In this document: positions 1 through 6,968 of the stretch, in pieces
How the letters are laid out: every line of letters starts with the position of its first letter
How positions within the stretch are numbered: position 1 is the stretch's first letter
Origin: Halanaerobacter jeridensis
Lineage (GTDB): Bacteria; Bacillota; Halanaerobiia; Halobacteroidales; Halobacteroidaceae
NCBI RefSeq assembly: GCF_016908315.1
Contig: NZ_JAFBDQ010000006.1
Location: forward strand, 1-64,000
DNA length: 64,000 nucleotides
Direction of reading: 5' to 3'
Position numbers and translations under genes: made by a program
The notes under the pieces: model-generated
Database searches by the model: none
The model's input: the letters and a program-made list of their open reading frames with translations, nothing else
What the model was told of the DNA's origin: nothing

Positions 1-2
1 TT

Positions 3-677
3 TCTGCTGAAGGAGGAAAATGGAAGAATCAAGATAACGTTATTGAAGAGATATTACCGAATGGAGAAAGATATGTAAGGTTCAAACCAGTATCTGCAGC
101 GAACACTCCAGCAGCTGTAGAAGAATTGTGCGATTATTTAAGTAGAGAAATGAAAGAAGAAAATATTGAACCACTAATATTAATCGGAACATTTATATTA
201 GATTTTTTAAGTATTCATCCTTTCAATGACGGTAATGGAAGGATGGCTAGATTATTAACATTATTATTATTATATAAATATGACTATAAAGTTGGTAGAT
301 ATATAAGTTTAGAAAAAGTGATTGCAGAAAGCAAATCAAGTTATTATGAATCTCTCAATAAATCTTCTATAGGTTGGCATGATGGGGAACATAATATTTT
401 TGTTTGGTTAAATTATTTTTTGGGGACCCTATTAGCAGCATACAGAGAATTTGAAGACAGAGTAGGTTTAGTAAAAAATAAGAAGGGAAATAAAAGTTTT
501 AGAGTAGAAAAAGCAATTAAAAGTACAGTAGGAAAATTTGAAAAAGAAGATATAAGGAATGCCTGCCCAGATGTTTCAGAATCTACAATTAATAGAGTAT
601 TTAAAAAATTAAAAGAAGAAGAAATAATTGAATTATTAGGAAAAGGAAGAAATGCTAAATGGAAGAGATTAGAGTAA
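3..677 (+). CDS. Fic-domain protein with C-terminal winged helix (5' partial)
   Basis: The frame is open from base 3, so the N-terminus lies outside the window; the TTG at 126 is not the real start. The catalytic Fic motif HPFNDGNGRMAR is intact, consistent with nucleotide transfer (usually AMP) onto a Ser/Thr/Tyr hydroxyl of a target protein. After a linker the last ~60 residues look like a winged helix-turn-helix (ESTINRVFKKLKEEEI), as in stand-alone Fic proteins with a DNA-binding tail. The inhibitory-helix motif cannot be assessed because that end is missing. It is the cargo of the first cassette and is followed 15 bp later by attC site 1. Target unknown. Confidence 0.85.
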   Translation, partial: SAEGGKWKNQDNVIEEILPNGERYVRFKPVSAANTPAAVEELCDYLSREMKEENIEPLILIGTFILDFLSIHPFNDGNGRMARLLTLLLLYKYDYKVGRYISLEKVIAESKSSYYESLNKSSIGWHDGEHNIFVWLNYFLGTLLAAYREFEDRVGLVKNKKGNKSFRVEKAIKSTVGKFEKEDIRNACPDVSESTINRVFKKLKEEEIIELLGKGRNAKWKRLE

Positions 678-691
678 TCACGAGGTACTTC

Positions 692-824
692 GGCTAACAT
701 GAGATTAGCGACATCTAGGTATGGAGGATAGAGCAGGGGTGCAGCACTGATTTATGAAATACAGGAGGATTAGCAAAAATAGAGGAGCAATAGTGAGACG
801 TCGCGAATTCCAGGGACGTTAGAC
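692..824 (+). other. attC site 1
   Basis: 133 bp. R'' is GGCTAAC (692-698), L'' TTAGCGAC follows, L' is GTCGCGAA and R' is GTTAGAC (818-824). The cassette junction is after G818. The R'' has G where the array consensus has a pyrimidine. Its own cassette start lies outside the window, so complementarity cannot be tested here. Confidence 0.85.
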
Positions 825-860
825 GAAATTCTTTGTTTTATCTTTTGAAACAAATATTTT

Positions 861-889
861 TTGTTAAAAAATACTGTAATTGTTATAAT
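861..889 (+). promoter_or_regulatory. Promoter of the mntA-hepT cassette
   Basis: TTGTTA at 861-866, 17 bp spacer, TATAAT at 884-889 with an upstream TG (extended -10). An inverted repeat AACAAA/TTTGTT overlaps the -35, a possible autoregulatory operator. The cassette thus carries its own promoter. Confidence 0.55.
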
Positions 890-927
890 AGTAATATAGG
901 AATAGACAAGGAAAGCGAGGGATAATT

Positions 928-1218
928 ATGGTTAGCAAAAAAGAACTAGAAAATAAATTAAAAGAATTAAAACCTTTATTAGAGAAACAGTATAAAGTTA
1001 AAAAGCTTGGTTATTTTGGTTCTTATGCTAGGAATGAGGCTAATGAAGATAGTGATGTAGATATACTTGTAGAATTTTCTGGTGATGTAGGTTGGGAGTT
1101 TTTAGATTTAAAAGATTTTTTAGAAAATAATTTAAATACTGAAGTAGATTTAGTTACAATGAATGCTTTAAAGCCTCAATTAAAAGATGAGATATTAAAA
1201 GATGTGATTTATCAATGA
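928..1218 (+). CDS. mntA: MntA-type minimal nucleotidyltransferase antitoxin
   Basis: A 96-residue minimal nucleotidyltransferase. The motif GSYARNEANEDSDVDI fits GSx10DxD, with the two metal-binding Asp intact. In characterised MntA/HepT pairs the antitoxin AMPylates a tyrosine of the toxin and silences it. ATG at 928 is preceded by a purine-rich GCGAGG sequence. The stop overlaps the next start by four bases (ATGA), so translation is coupled to hepT. The pair fills one cassette (819-1726), typical of addiction modules that stabilise integron arrays. Function is by family. Confidence 0.85.
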   Translation: MVSKKELENKLKELKPLLEKQYKVKKLGYFGSYARNEANEDSDVDILVEFSGDVGWEFLDLKDFLENNLNTEVDLVTMNALKPQLKDEILKDVIYQ

Positions 1219-1556
1219 GAAGAGACAATTTATTTATAGAAGATATACTGGATGCTATGAATAAAATTTTCAAATATACTGAAGAGATGGATAAAGAAGA
1301 ATTTAAGAAAAACGAATTAGTAATTGATGCTGTTTTAAGAAATATTGAAATTATAGGTGAAGCTTCTAATAAAGTTTCTGATGAAATGAGGTCTGATTGT
1401 CAAGATGTTCCTTGGAGTAAAATGATAGGTTTAAGGAATATAGTTATTCATGATTATTTTGGTGTTGATTTAGATATTATTTGGGAAGTTATTACTGTTA
1501 ATTTACCAGAAACTAAACCTAAAATTAAAGAGATATTAAAAGATTATCCATTATAA
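1215..1556 (+). CDS. hepT: HepT-type (DUF86) RNase toxin
   Basis: A 113-residue all-alpha HEPN protein. The family motif Rx4HxY is present as RNIVIHDY, giving the catalytic Arg and His and the Tyr that MntA modifies. Known relatives are ribonucleases that arrest growth when free. The ATG overlaps the mntA stop (ATGA). A good intrinsic terminator follows directly, so the cassette is a self-contained two-gene operon. Length is normal and no residue appears lost. Confidence 0.86.
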   Translation: MRRDNLFIEDILDAMNKIFKYTEEMDKEEFKKNELVIDAVLRNIEIIGEASNKVSDEMRSDCQDVPWSKMIGLRNIVIHDYFGVDLDIIWEVITVNLPETKPKIKEILKDYPL

Positions 1557-1577
1557 AAGCGGGGCAACCTGCTTTTT
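1556..1577 (+). terminator. Intrinsic terminator after hepT
   Basis: Stem AAAGCGGG/CCTGCTTT (one G-T pair) with loop GCAA and a short T-run. It starts at the hepT stop. Confidence 0.75.
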
Positions 1578-1602
1578 ATTTATTATGAGGATACAGGACT
1601 TC

Positions 1603-1732
1603 GTCTAACATGCGATTAGCGACATCTAGGAAAGAGGGGGAGGCAGGGTCACGCACTGACTTATGAAATTTAGGAGAATAGGCAAAGTATAGGAGCAGTA
1701 GCGAGACGTCGCGAATTCCAGGGACGTTATAT
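1603..1732 (+). other. attC site 2
   Basis: 130 bp. R'' GTCTAAC at 1603-1609, then L'' TTAGCGAC; L' GTCGCGAA; R' GTTATAT at 1726-1732. Bases 1600-1609 are the exact reverse complement of the cassette start at 818-827, which defines the mntA-hepT cassette as 819-1726. Confidence 0.88.
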
Positions 1733-1932
1733 GAAAGAGCTAAGATATTGATTTTTAGTTATAGAATCCAACAAGTAAGAGATCACTATTTTCGAGGGAA
1801 GGTTAGGAAATAGTGATTTTTTTGTAGGTTTAAGATTTTTAATAGAAAATTAGAGAAGATAATAGAGCTTTTTTAGTTACTTATTTAAAAAGAAAATAAA
1901 TTGGATTTGAAAATCTTTCATTAAAACCTCAG
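1727..1932 (+). other. Gene-less remnant cassette
   Basis: A 206-bp segment between two R' junctions with no convincing reading frame. It starts TTATATGAAAGAG. Near its end, CTTTCATTAAAAC (1915-1927) resembles the expected complementary R'', but the whole attC centre (about 115 bp) is missing and the next R' (GTTAGGT at 1932) follows within a few bases. It keeps a strong terminator at 1782-1823, as if the gene body was deleted and its 3' end retained. Confidence 0.5.
1782..1823 (+). terminator. Intrinsic terminator in remnant cassette
   Basis: Perfect 10-bp stem ATCACTATTT/AAATAGTGAT (1782-1791, 1808-1817) followed by T7. No gene remains upstream of it inside the cassette. Confidence 0.8.
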
Positions 1933-2000
1933 TTAGGTGAAATACCCACTTCTCATATATGGGATTTTTTAGTTTATCGGCGGAAATCAACTTAATAAAA

Positions 2001-2009
2001 TGTTATAAT
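2001..2009 (+). promoter_or_regulatory. Extended -10 element ahead of the repeat-protein gene
   Basis: TGTTATAAT, with TATAAT at 2004-2009. No good -35 is seen. It lies about 60 bp upstream of the start codon. Confidence 0.4.
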
Positions 2010-2069
2010 ATTCATATATTATAAAAATAATGGTATTTAAAACTTTTGCGATTTTGTGGAGGGATTGAA

Positions 2070-3007
2070 TTGTTAAATAAAAAGTTAACTTGTATATTAC
2101 TTTTAATCTTTGTTTTTTTAAATGTTTTGTGTATAACTGTTTTGGCTGCTGAAGAAACCAAAATTAAAAATGGAGTGGTTTATGGAAATTATATGGTTAC
2201 TGAAGAAAATGTTGAAGAAGCGGAAAAAATAAAAATAATAAAGGGTTATTTAGGATTTAAAGCAAGAGAAATTGATATGCCTAATTTAGAAAAAATCGGA
2301 AAAGCTTTATTTATAATAAATCAAAGTAGTAAAGTGGAAAAAATAAATCTACCTAAATTAAAAGAAATGGGACATTTATTAATATCATATAATATAAATG
2401 TTCCTGTGAATTTGGAAGAATTATATTTACCTAGTTTAAAAAAATCAAAGATGGAATACGTGTTAGACATGTTTTTAAAACTTTTCAAAAATTAAGATTA
2501 CCTAATCTAAAATATGTGGGAGGAAGTATTAATATTGCTGATAACCGAGAATTAAAATCTATAGATTTTAATTCTTTAAAAGAAGTAGGTGGCATAAGTA
2601 TATCTCGCAATGATAAAGTTAATTGCATTAATCTAAGTTCTTTAAGGGAAACAGACCCAAAAAGAGGTAATTTAACCATTAGAAATACTAATATAAAAAA
2701 GTTGAATTTAAGTAATTTGAAAATTGCTAATCATATAGCGATAGCAGATAATGATTTTTTAAAAAATGTTTATTTAAACAAATTACAACTTGCAGAAAGC
2801 GGTTTTTATATAGGTCAAAATAAAAAGTTAGATGAAATTTATGCTCCTAAATTAGAATATATTGGAGCTTTAAAAGGTTTTTCAATTAAAAGTGGTAATG
2901 TTAGAAAAAAAACTATTGTAATTAAAGTAAATCAAATTCCTGATTATAAAGGCAAAATTAAAAACATAAAGTTTTCAATCATTAACAAGGAGGAAATTAA
3001 AAAATGA
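2070..3007 (+). pseudogene. Secreted leucine-rich-repeat-like protein, split by a frameshift in an A7 tract
   Basis: TTG start at 2070 has GGAGGG six bases upstream. It encodes a signal peptide (MLNKKLTCILLLIFVF... ending near VLAAEE) followed by repeats of about 23-24 residues with the pattern LPxLKxxG, similar to BspA or receptor-L-type LRRs. The first frame stops at 2493-2495 and the repeats continue in the -1 frame to 3007. Reading the A run at 2438-2444 as eight bases joins both parts into 312 residues with regular repeat spacing (LPSL to LPNL is 24). The run is also a perfect slippery heptamer A AAA AAA in phase. It may be a mutation, a base-calling error or programmed slippage. The stop overlaps the next start (ATGA). 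Confidence 0.7.
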
Positions 3008-3924
3008 GTTATGATGAAGTTATAGACGAAGCTATTAATTTAATTAAAAGTTTTGAAAATGCTGATTTATATGCAGTTGAAATTGGTGACGAAGACTTAA
3101 GTATAAATCGAGAAGAATTACAAGTTCATGAAGATAGCACAGATAATTTTGCTGTAGGTTATGGGTTAGATTTATCAGTACGTGACAGAGGAGAAATTGA
3201 AGACGTACTTGATGAAACTAATAATCAAGCTATAAATAACAATGAAGTAGATATTTTTGATTATGACGATTTTTTAGATGCAGTAGAAGAAGTAAAACGT
3301 TTAGCTGAAGAAAATCATGAACAGAGATTAAATATATTTATGAGAGAACATTCAGAAGAATTGCAATTACCGAGCGTAGGATATGCTAGTATTTTATTTG
3401 ATGTAGTTGCAAGCGATATGTATAGTTATGTAGAAGGAGTTGCTAATAATGGAGTTGATGAAGATTATCACAGTGACTTAACTGGAAGAGAAAAAAGTGC
3501 AATATTTTCAATGGTTTATAACTCAGGTTATAATTTGTTTTTTGGAAAAGATGAAGATAATAACATTGATTTTAATGATCCTTACAATTCTACAGAAAAT
3601 TTAAGAGATTATATTGATAATAAAAATGATGACAATATGGAAGAAGCATTAAAAGCTAGAACAAGAGTTTGGTATGAACTTAGATATAATAGTAGTAGCG
3701 AAGCTTGGAATGAAGAACCAGGGGGTAGAGGATTAGCTAAAAGAAGATACTGTGAAGGGGATATATTTGGATTATTTGCATATGATGAAGATGAAGTAGA
3801 TACTTTATATGATGGGGATGAATTAACCAGTGAAGAAGCAGGATGGATTTTAGAAAAATTAAGAGATGATGATATAGAAAAGGATGGAGTTTCAAGTATT
3901 GAAGCGATAGCAGAACATTTTTGA
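3004..3924 (+). CDS. T4/pesticin-type lysozyme-like muramidase, highly acidic
   Basis: 306 residues. Seen motifs fit the phage-lysozyme/pesticin fold: a Glu (REEL) followed by an Asp eight residues before the VGYG turn (FAVGYGLDL), LTGREKSAIFSMVYNSG in the middle, and WYELRYNS...GLAKRRYCEGDIFGL near the C-terminus. The likely reaction is cleavage of the MurNAc-GlcNAc bond of peptidoglycan. No signal peptide is visible, so export or a partner would be needed. Asp/Glu content is extreme, as in halophile proteins. It is translationally coupled to the secreted repeat protein. The frame ends TTT TGA, and the next ORF starts without a Shine-Dalgarno, so the two may be one broken or frameshifted protein of 567 residues. 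Confidence 0.65.
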   Translation: MSYDEVIDEAINLIKSFENADLYAVEIGDEDLSINREELQVHEDSTDNFAVGYGLDLSVRDRGEIEDVLDETNNQAINNNEVDIFDYDDFLDAVEEVKRLAEENHEQRLNIFMREHSEELQLPSVGYASILFDVVASDMYSYVEGVANNGVDEDYHSDLTGREKSAIFSMVYNSGYNLFFGKDEDNNIDFNDPYNSTENLRDYIDNKNDDNMEEALKARTRVWYELRYNSSSEAWNEEPGGRGLAKRRYCEGDIFGLFAYDEDEVDTLYDGDELTSEEAGWILEKLRDDDIEKDGVSSIEAIAEHF

Positions 3925-3946
3925 AGATAATTATTATTCTCCTGAC

Positions 3947-4708
3947 TTGGTAGAAGATTCTAGAATGGTTGGCGATGAAATGTCAGAGGTGTCAGATATT
4001 ATTACTGAATTAGAAGATGCTATAGATCCAGTAGAAGAAATTCAAAATGAAGCGGAAAATAATGATAGAGAGTTAGATAATCTAACTTATAATTTTTTAA
4101 AGAAATATGATGAAAAATATGGCATAGTATTAGATGAAGAAAGACCAATTTATCATAGTGTTAAAAAGATTGAAAAAGACAATGATATCCTGATTTTTCC
4201 CTTAATGAATAAGTTAGTAATAAATGCAGAAAAAGAAGAAAAGAGAGTGAGGGGCGAAGATGATGAGCTATATAAGTCAATCAAAGGGCTAAAAAACAGA
4301 TGTAAAGAAACTTTAGAAGAAGTTATTAAAGAAAAGGGTGGTTATAAAAGACTAGCCTATAAAAATGACAATAATAAAGATTTGGAAGACCGTAAATTAA
4401 AGGAGAAATTAATAGATAATTTTAAGCCTAGACCATTTAATGCTCCTGATATAAAAAAGAGTCATGAGTTTTTTAAAAGTTTTATTACAAAAGAAGATAA
4501 AGAAAAGCAATTAGCTGAGAAAGAAGAAAAAGAGAAACAAAAATTAGAAAAAATAAAAGAAGAGAAAGAAAGGAAAAAGCGGATAAAATTAGCTGAAAAA
4601 AGGAGAAAAGAAGCAAAAGAAAGAATTAAAAAAAGAGAAGGTTTCATTATTGTTTATGAAGATGGAGGACATAAATTAAAAAGAAGAAAAGATCATTATG
4701 GAGTTTGA
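3947..4708 (+). CDS. Unrecognised charged coiled-coil protein (possibly the 3' part of the lysozyme gene)
   Basis: Family not recognised. The frame is open from 3911. It has no ATG with a ribosome site near its front; the TTG at 3947 is only the first usable start codon. The N-terminal third is acidic (EVSDIITELEDAIDPVEEIQ). Residues ~165-240 are a long Lys/Glu coiled coil, ending in a short basic tail. Removing one T from 3918-3922 would fuse it in frame to the lysozyme. With or without fusion it is the last reading frame of the cassette; attC site 3 begins 18 bp after the stop. Confidence 0.5.
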   Translation: MVEDSRMVGDEMSEVSDIITELEDAIDPVEEIQNEAENNDRELDNLTYNFLKKYDEKYGIVLDEERPIYHSVKKIEKDNDILIFPLMNKLVINAEKEEKRVRGEDDELYKSIKGLKNRCKETLEEVIKEKGGYKRLAYKNDNNKDLEDRKLKEKLIDNFKPRPFNAPDIKKSHEFFKSFITKEDKEKQLAEKEEKEKQKLEKIKEEKERKKRIKLAEKRRKEAKERIKKREGFIIVYEDGGHKLKRRKDHYGV

Positions 4709-4726
4709 TCTTTTGAAAGAGACTTC

Positions 4727-4857
4727 ACCTAACATAGTGTTAGCGACATCTAATTTAATAGCATAAAGCATAGCTGCTAAAATTTATGAAGTCTGAGTTT
4801 TTTAAGCTCAGATTTTTATTATTATACGATACGTCGCGAACCCTAGGGACGTTAGAC
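4727..4857 (+). other. attC site 3, carrying an intrinsic terminator in its apical part
   Basis: 131 bp. R'' ACCTAAC (4727-4733), L'' TTAGCGAC, L' GTCGCGAA, R' GTTAGAC (4851-4857). Bases 4724-4733 complement the cassette start GTTAGGTGAA at 1932-1941 exactly, so the repeat protein, lysozyme and coiled-coil ORFs form one 2.9-kb cassette. The centre differs from the other sites and contains a hairpin with a T-run. Confidence 0.87.
4792..4817 (+). terminator. Terminator inside attC site 3
   Basis: Stem TCTGAG/CTCAGA (4792-4797, 4807-4812) followed by T5. It sits in the variable apical region, so it can end transcription without touching the recombination core. Confidence 0.6.
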
Positions 4858-5004
4858 GAAAGAACTAAATTCATTTATAGGAATTATTTTTTGATAAATA
4901 ATAAGTATGAAACAAATAACTAAACTAGATAAAATAGTTTGATAAATTATTGATAGATGAGAGATATGATTTACATACTTTTTTAATATATGAGGTAAGA
5001 TTTC

Positions 5005-5088
5005 GTGAATAAAGAAAAGGTCGATGAATTAAAAGAACTCAAATCTGATGTAATAATTAAAGAATTAAAGGAAGAGATTGATATTTAA
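5005..5088 (+). CDS. Possible 27-residue peptide upstream of the Phd/RelE pair
   Basis: GTG start with GAGGTAAG seven to nine bases upstream; encodes a charged helix-like peptide (KEKVDELKELKSDV...). It could be a small protein or the remnant of an earlier antitoxin. It lies before the palindromic promoter of the next pair. Too short to assign. Confidence 0.25.
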   Translation: MNKEKVDELKELKSDVIIKELKEEIDI

Positions 5089-5122
5089 AATTATTTTGTA
5101 AAGTGTTAAAATAATTATTTGA

Positions 5123-5151
5123 TTGATTATACATAAAATTTTATGTATAAT
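5123..5151 (+). promoter_or_regulatory. TA promoter overlapped by a 26-bp perfect palindrome
   Basis: TTGATT at 5123-5128, 17-bp spacer, TATAAT at 5146-5151. A perfect palindrome spans 5126-5151 (core ACATAAAATTTTATGT) and so covers the spacer and -10. It is the expected layout for autorepression by the antitoxin or its toxin complex. Confidence 0.65.
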
Positions 5152-5228
5152 ATTATTAAGAAAAGAAAATAATATATCATGAAACAATTGTGAATAAGAG
5201 TATATAATATATTGTGGAGGTGAAGGAA

Positions 5229-5525
5229 ATGGCAATGCTAGAGATAGATCGAGATAATATGGTTTCTTCTTCTGAAGTTGTACGTAATTTTAGTAAAATG
5301 CTTGATAAATCTAAAGAAAATCCATTATTTATTATGAGAAATAATGATATTGAAGGAATAATGATGGATATAGAAGAGTATGAGATGTTATTAGAAAAAA
5401 TAGAGTATTTAGAAAACTTATTAGAAGATGAGTATATTGAAGATGGAATCAAGGATAGAAAAAAAGAATTTGATTTAGACGATGCAATTGAAGAAGAAGA
5501 AATTATGGAGATGTTGGATAAATAG
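5229..5525 (+). CDS. Phd/YefM-family antitoxin
   Basis: 98 residues from ATG 5229, chosen because GGAGGTG lies just upstream (the earlier GTG is part of that site). The N-terminal half has the Phd/YefM pattern (SSSEVVRNFSKMLDKS...NDIEGIMMDIEEYEML), which dimerises and binds operator DNA. The acidic C-terminal tail (DDAIEEEEIMEML) would wrap the toxin. It precedes a RelE/ParE toxin by 11 bp and lies behind a promoter with a 26-bp palindrome, consistent with autoregulation. It is cargo of a cassette running 4852-6070. Confidence 0.85.
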   Translation: MAMLEIDRDNMVSSSEVVRNFSKMLDKSKENPLFIMRNNDIEGIMMDIEEYEMLLEKIEYLENLLEDEYIEDGIKDRKKEFDLDDAIEEEEIMEMLDK

Positions 5526-5536
5526 GGGGCTTAGAA

Positions 5537-5845
5537 ATGGAAATAATTTTTCATCCAGAAGTCAAAGAAGATATAGAAGAATTAGATGGGAGTGTGAGAA
5601 AAAGATTTAAAAAGACCTTAAAGAAAATAAAAAGAGCTCCCAGATTAGGAAAGCCATTAGGGAATAAAGGAGAAATTGATTTATCGAGCTGTTTAAAGAT
5701 GTATTTTAATAGCAAAAAATATAGAGTAGTATATGAAATTTTAGACAATAATAAAATTATTATTTGGTCAGTAGGGAAACGTGAAGCAGAAGTAGTATAT
5801 TTTAATGCTTATAAAAGAATATTGAAAGAAGGAAAAGAGGAATAA
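5537..5845 (+). CDS. RelE/ParE-family toxin
   Basis: 102 residues with the compact RelE/ParE fold pattern: N-terminal strand EIIFHPEVKEDIEEL, basic helices (RKRFKKTLKKIK), then RVVYEILDNNKIIIWSVGKRE. RelE members cut mRNA on the ribosome and ParE members poison gyrase; the sequence alone does not decide which. ATG 5537 follows an AGGGGG Shine-Dalgarno. The stop codon lies in the loop of a strong terminator. Partner of the Phd/YefM gene just upstream. Length is normal. Confidence 0.85.
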   Translation: MEIIFHPEVKEDIEELDGSVRKRFKKTLKKIKRAPRLGKPLGNKGEIDLSSCLKMYFNSKKYRVVYEILDNNKIIIWSVGKREAEVVYFNAYKRILKEGKEE

Positions 5846-5862
5846 TCCTCTTTTCTTTTTTT
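5833..5862 (+). terminator. Terminator overlapping the toxin stop codon
   Basis: Stem AAAAGAGGA/TCCTCTTTT with loop ATAA and a T-rich tail; the TAA stop is in the loop. Confidence 0.85.
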
Positions 5863-5945
5863 AGATATCAATCGGATAAATCATACAAGATTATTATTAA
5901 AATCTTGCATATGATAAATATTGTTTAATGGGGGATCGTTCCATC

Positions 5946-6076
5946 GTTTAACATGGGCTTAGCGACATCTAGGTATAGAGAATAGGGCAGGGGGACGCAA
6001 TGACTTATGAAATTTAGGTGAATAGGCAAAGTATAGGACCAACAATGAGACGTCGCGAACCCTAGGGACGTTATGT
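5946..6076 (+). other. attC site 4
   Basis: 131 bp. R'' GTTTAAC (5946-5952), L'' TTAGCGAC, L' GTCGCGAA, R' GTTATGT (6070-6076). The R'' end pairs with the cassette start at 4851 at 13 of 16 positions. Confidence 0.87.
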
Positions 6077-6146
6077 GACATTTTGCTTGAAGGTAATTGG
6101 GCTTAAAAAAATAAAAACTTCTTAGGTAAAATCAAATACTAAGAAG

Positions 6147-6538
6147 TTAGATAGAAGTAGTATTTTGTTTTAACCATTGTGTTAATTCACTTTTAGATAA
6201 ATTTTCAGCTGATAGTTCTATTATAATTTTATAAGTTTCTTTTTCAGAAGCAGATATTTCATAGCCATTATTTTGTAGAAAAGTATCCATAGCAACTAAA
6301 GCGACACGTTTATTACCATCTATAAATGGATGGTTTTTGCATAAATTAAATCCATAAGCTGATGCCATTTCAAAGATGCTATTATGCAAATAGTTTCCAT
6401 CAAAAGAACTTTTGGGTTGTTGAATAGCAGAATCAAGGAGGCTTTCATCCCGGATACTTGGGCTTCCTCCATAAATTTGTATTAATTGTTCATGAAAATA
6501 CAATATAACTTTTTAGGAATGAAATTTACATTTTTCAT
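6147..6538 (-). pseudogene. doc: Doc-type Fic toxin, frameshifted near the N-terminus
   Basis: The Doc motif HPFIDGNKR is intact; Doc relatives phosphorylate EF-Tu and block translation. The natural start is ATG 6538-6536, whose ATGA overlap with the antitoxin stop is typical of such pairs. That frame reads MKNVNFIPKK and then goes out of phase. Adding one A to the A5 run (plus-strand T run 6511-6515) restores MKNVNFIPKKVILYFHEQL... and a 130-residue protein of normal Doc length. Without it, translation would need the TTG at 6503, which lacks a good ribosome site. The orientation is opposite to the attC sites. It may be inactivated, miscalled or rescued by slippage. Confidence 0.8.
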
Positions 6539-6759
6539 TTAGATAATTCCTTTAATGTGTTTTTGAATTTTTTATTGGTTTTTTCAAATGATTCAGTCCA
6601 CTCTTCAAATTCAGGATCATAAGGAGTTAAGGTGAACCCATCTTTTTGTTCAATAAGATGAAGTTCTTCTCCTTCTTCTAAATGGTATTTTTCCATAAGT
6701 TCTTTTGGAATAGTAAAACCGTAGCTATTGCCAACTTTACGAATTTTTATAGTTTGCAT
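6535..6759 (-). CDS. AbrB/MazE-fold antitoxin partner of Doc
   Basis: 74 residues from ATG 6759, chosen because GAGGTG lies six bases upstream. The N-terminal half is a swapped-hairpin AbrB/SpoVT domain (QTIKIRKVGNSYGFTIPKELMEKYHLEEGEEL), which dimerises and binds DNA. The C-terminal 30 residues are charged and should contact the toxin. The stop overlaps the natural doc ATG. It has its own promoter reading leftwards, so the inverted cassette does not depend on an array promoter. Confidence 0.84.
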   Translation of the reverse strand: MQTIKIRKVGNSYGFTIPKELMEKYHLEEGEELHLIEQKDGFTLTPYDPEFEEWTESFEKTNKKFKNTLKELSK

Positions 6760-6777
6760 TATTATCACCTCACTTAT

Positions 6778-6807
6778 ATTATAACATTTGTATTATATAA
6801 TATTCAA
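6778..6807 (-). promoter_or_regulatory. Leftward promoter of the AbrB-Doc pair
   Basis: On the minus strand: TTGAAT (6807-6802), 18-bp spacer, TATAAT (6783-6778) preceded by TG. A 10-bp palindrome ATTATATAAT (6792-6801) in the spacer is a possible operator. Confidence 0.55.
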
Positions 6808-6866
6808 GCAAAATTAAAATTGATAGGCATCAGAAAAATCGTTAGAAATATTTTAAGCAAAACATC

Positions 6867-6968
6867 ACATAACATGGGCTTAGCAACATCTAGGTATAGA
6901 AGATAGGGCAGAGTTGCAGCACTGACTTATGAAATTTAGGTGGATAAGCAAAAGTAGAGGAACAGTAA
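6867..6968 (+). other. attC site 5, left half only
   Basis: R'' ACATAAC (6867-6873) and a left half almost identical to site 4. The sequence then departs after GGAACAGTAA, so L' and R' are missing. Bases 6855-6873 complement the cassette start 6070-6088 at 17 of 19 positions, which proves it was the attC of the Doc cassette. A deletion removed its right half and the start of the next cassette. Confidence 0.82.

Noticed and set aside
413-700. Minus-strand ORF over the Fic gene and attC 1
   Set aside because: Antisense shadow of the Fic coding region with no ribosome site or family pattern.
6682-6906. Plus-strand ORF over the antitoxin promoter and attC 5
   Set aside because: Overlaps the AbrB gene antisense and the attC; no ribosome site; composition is not protein-like.
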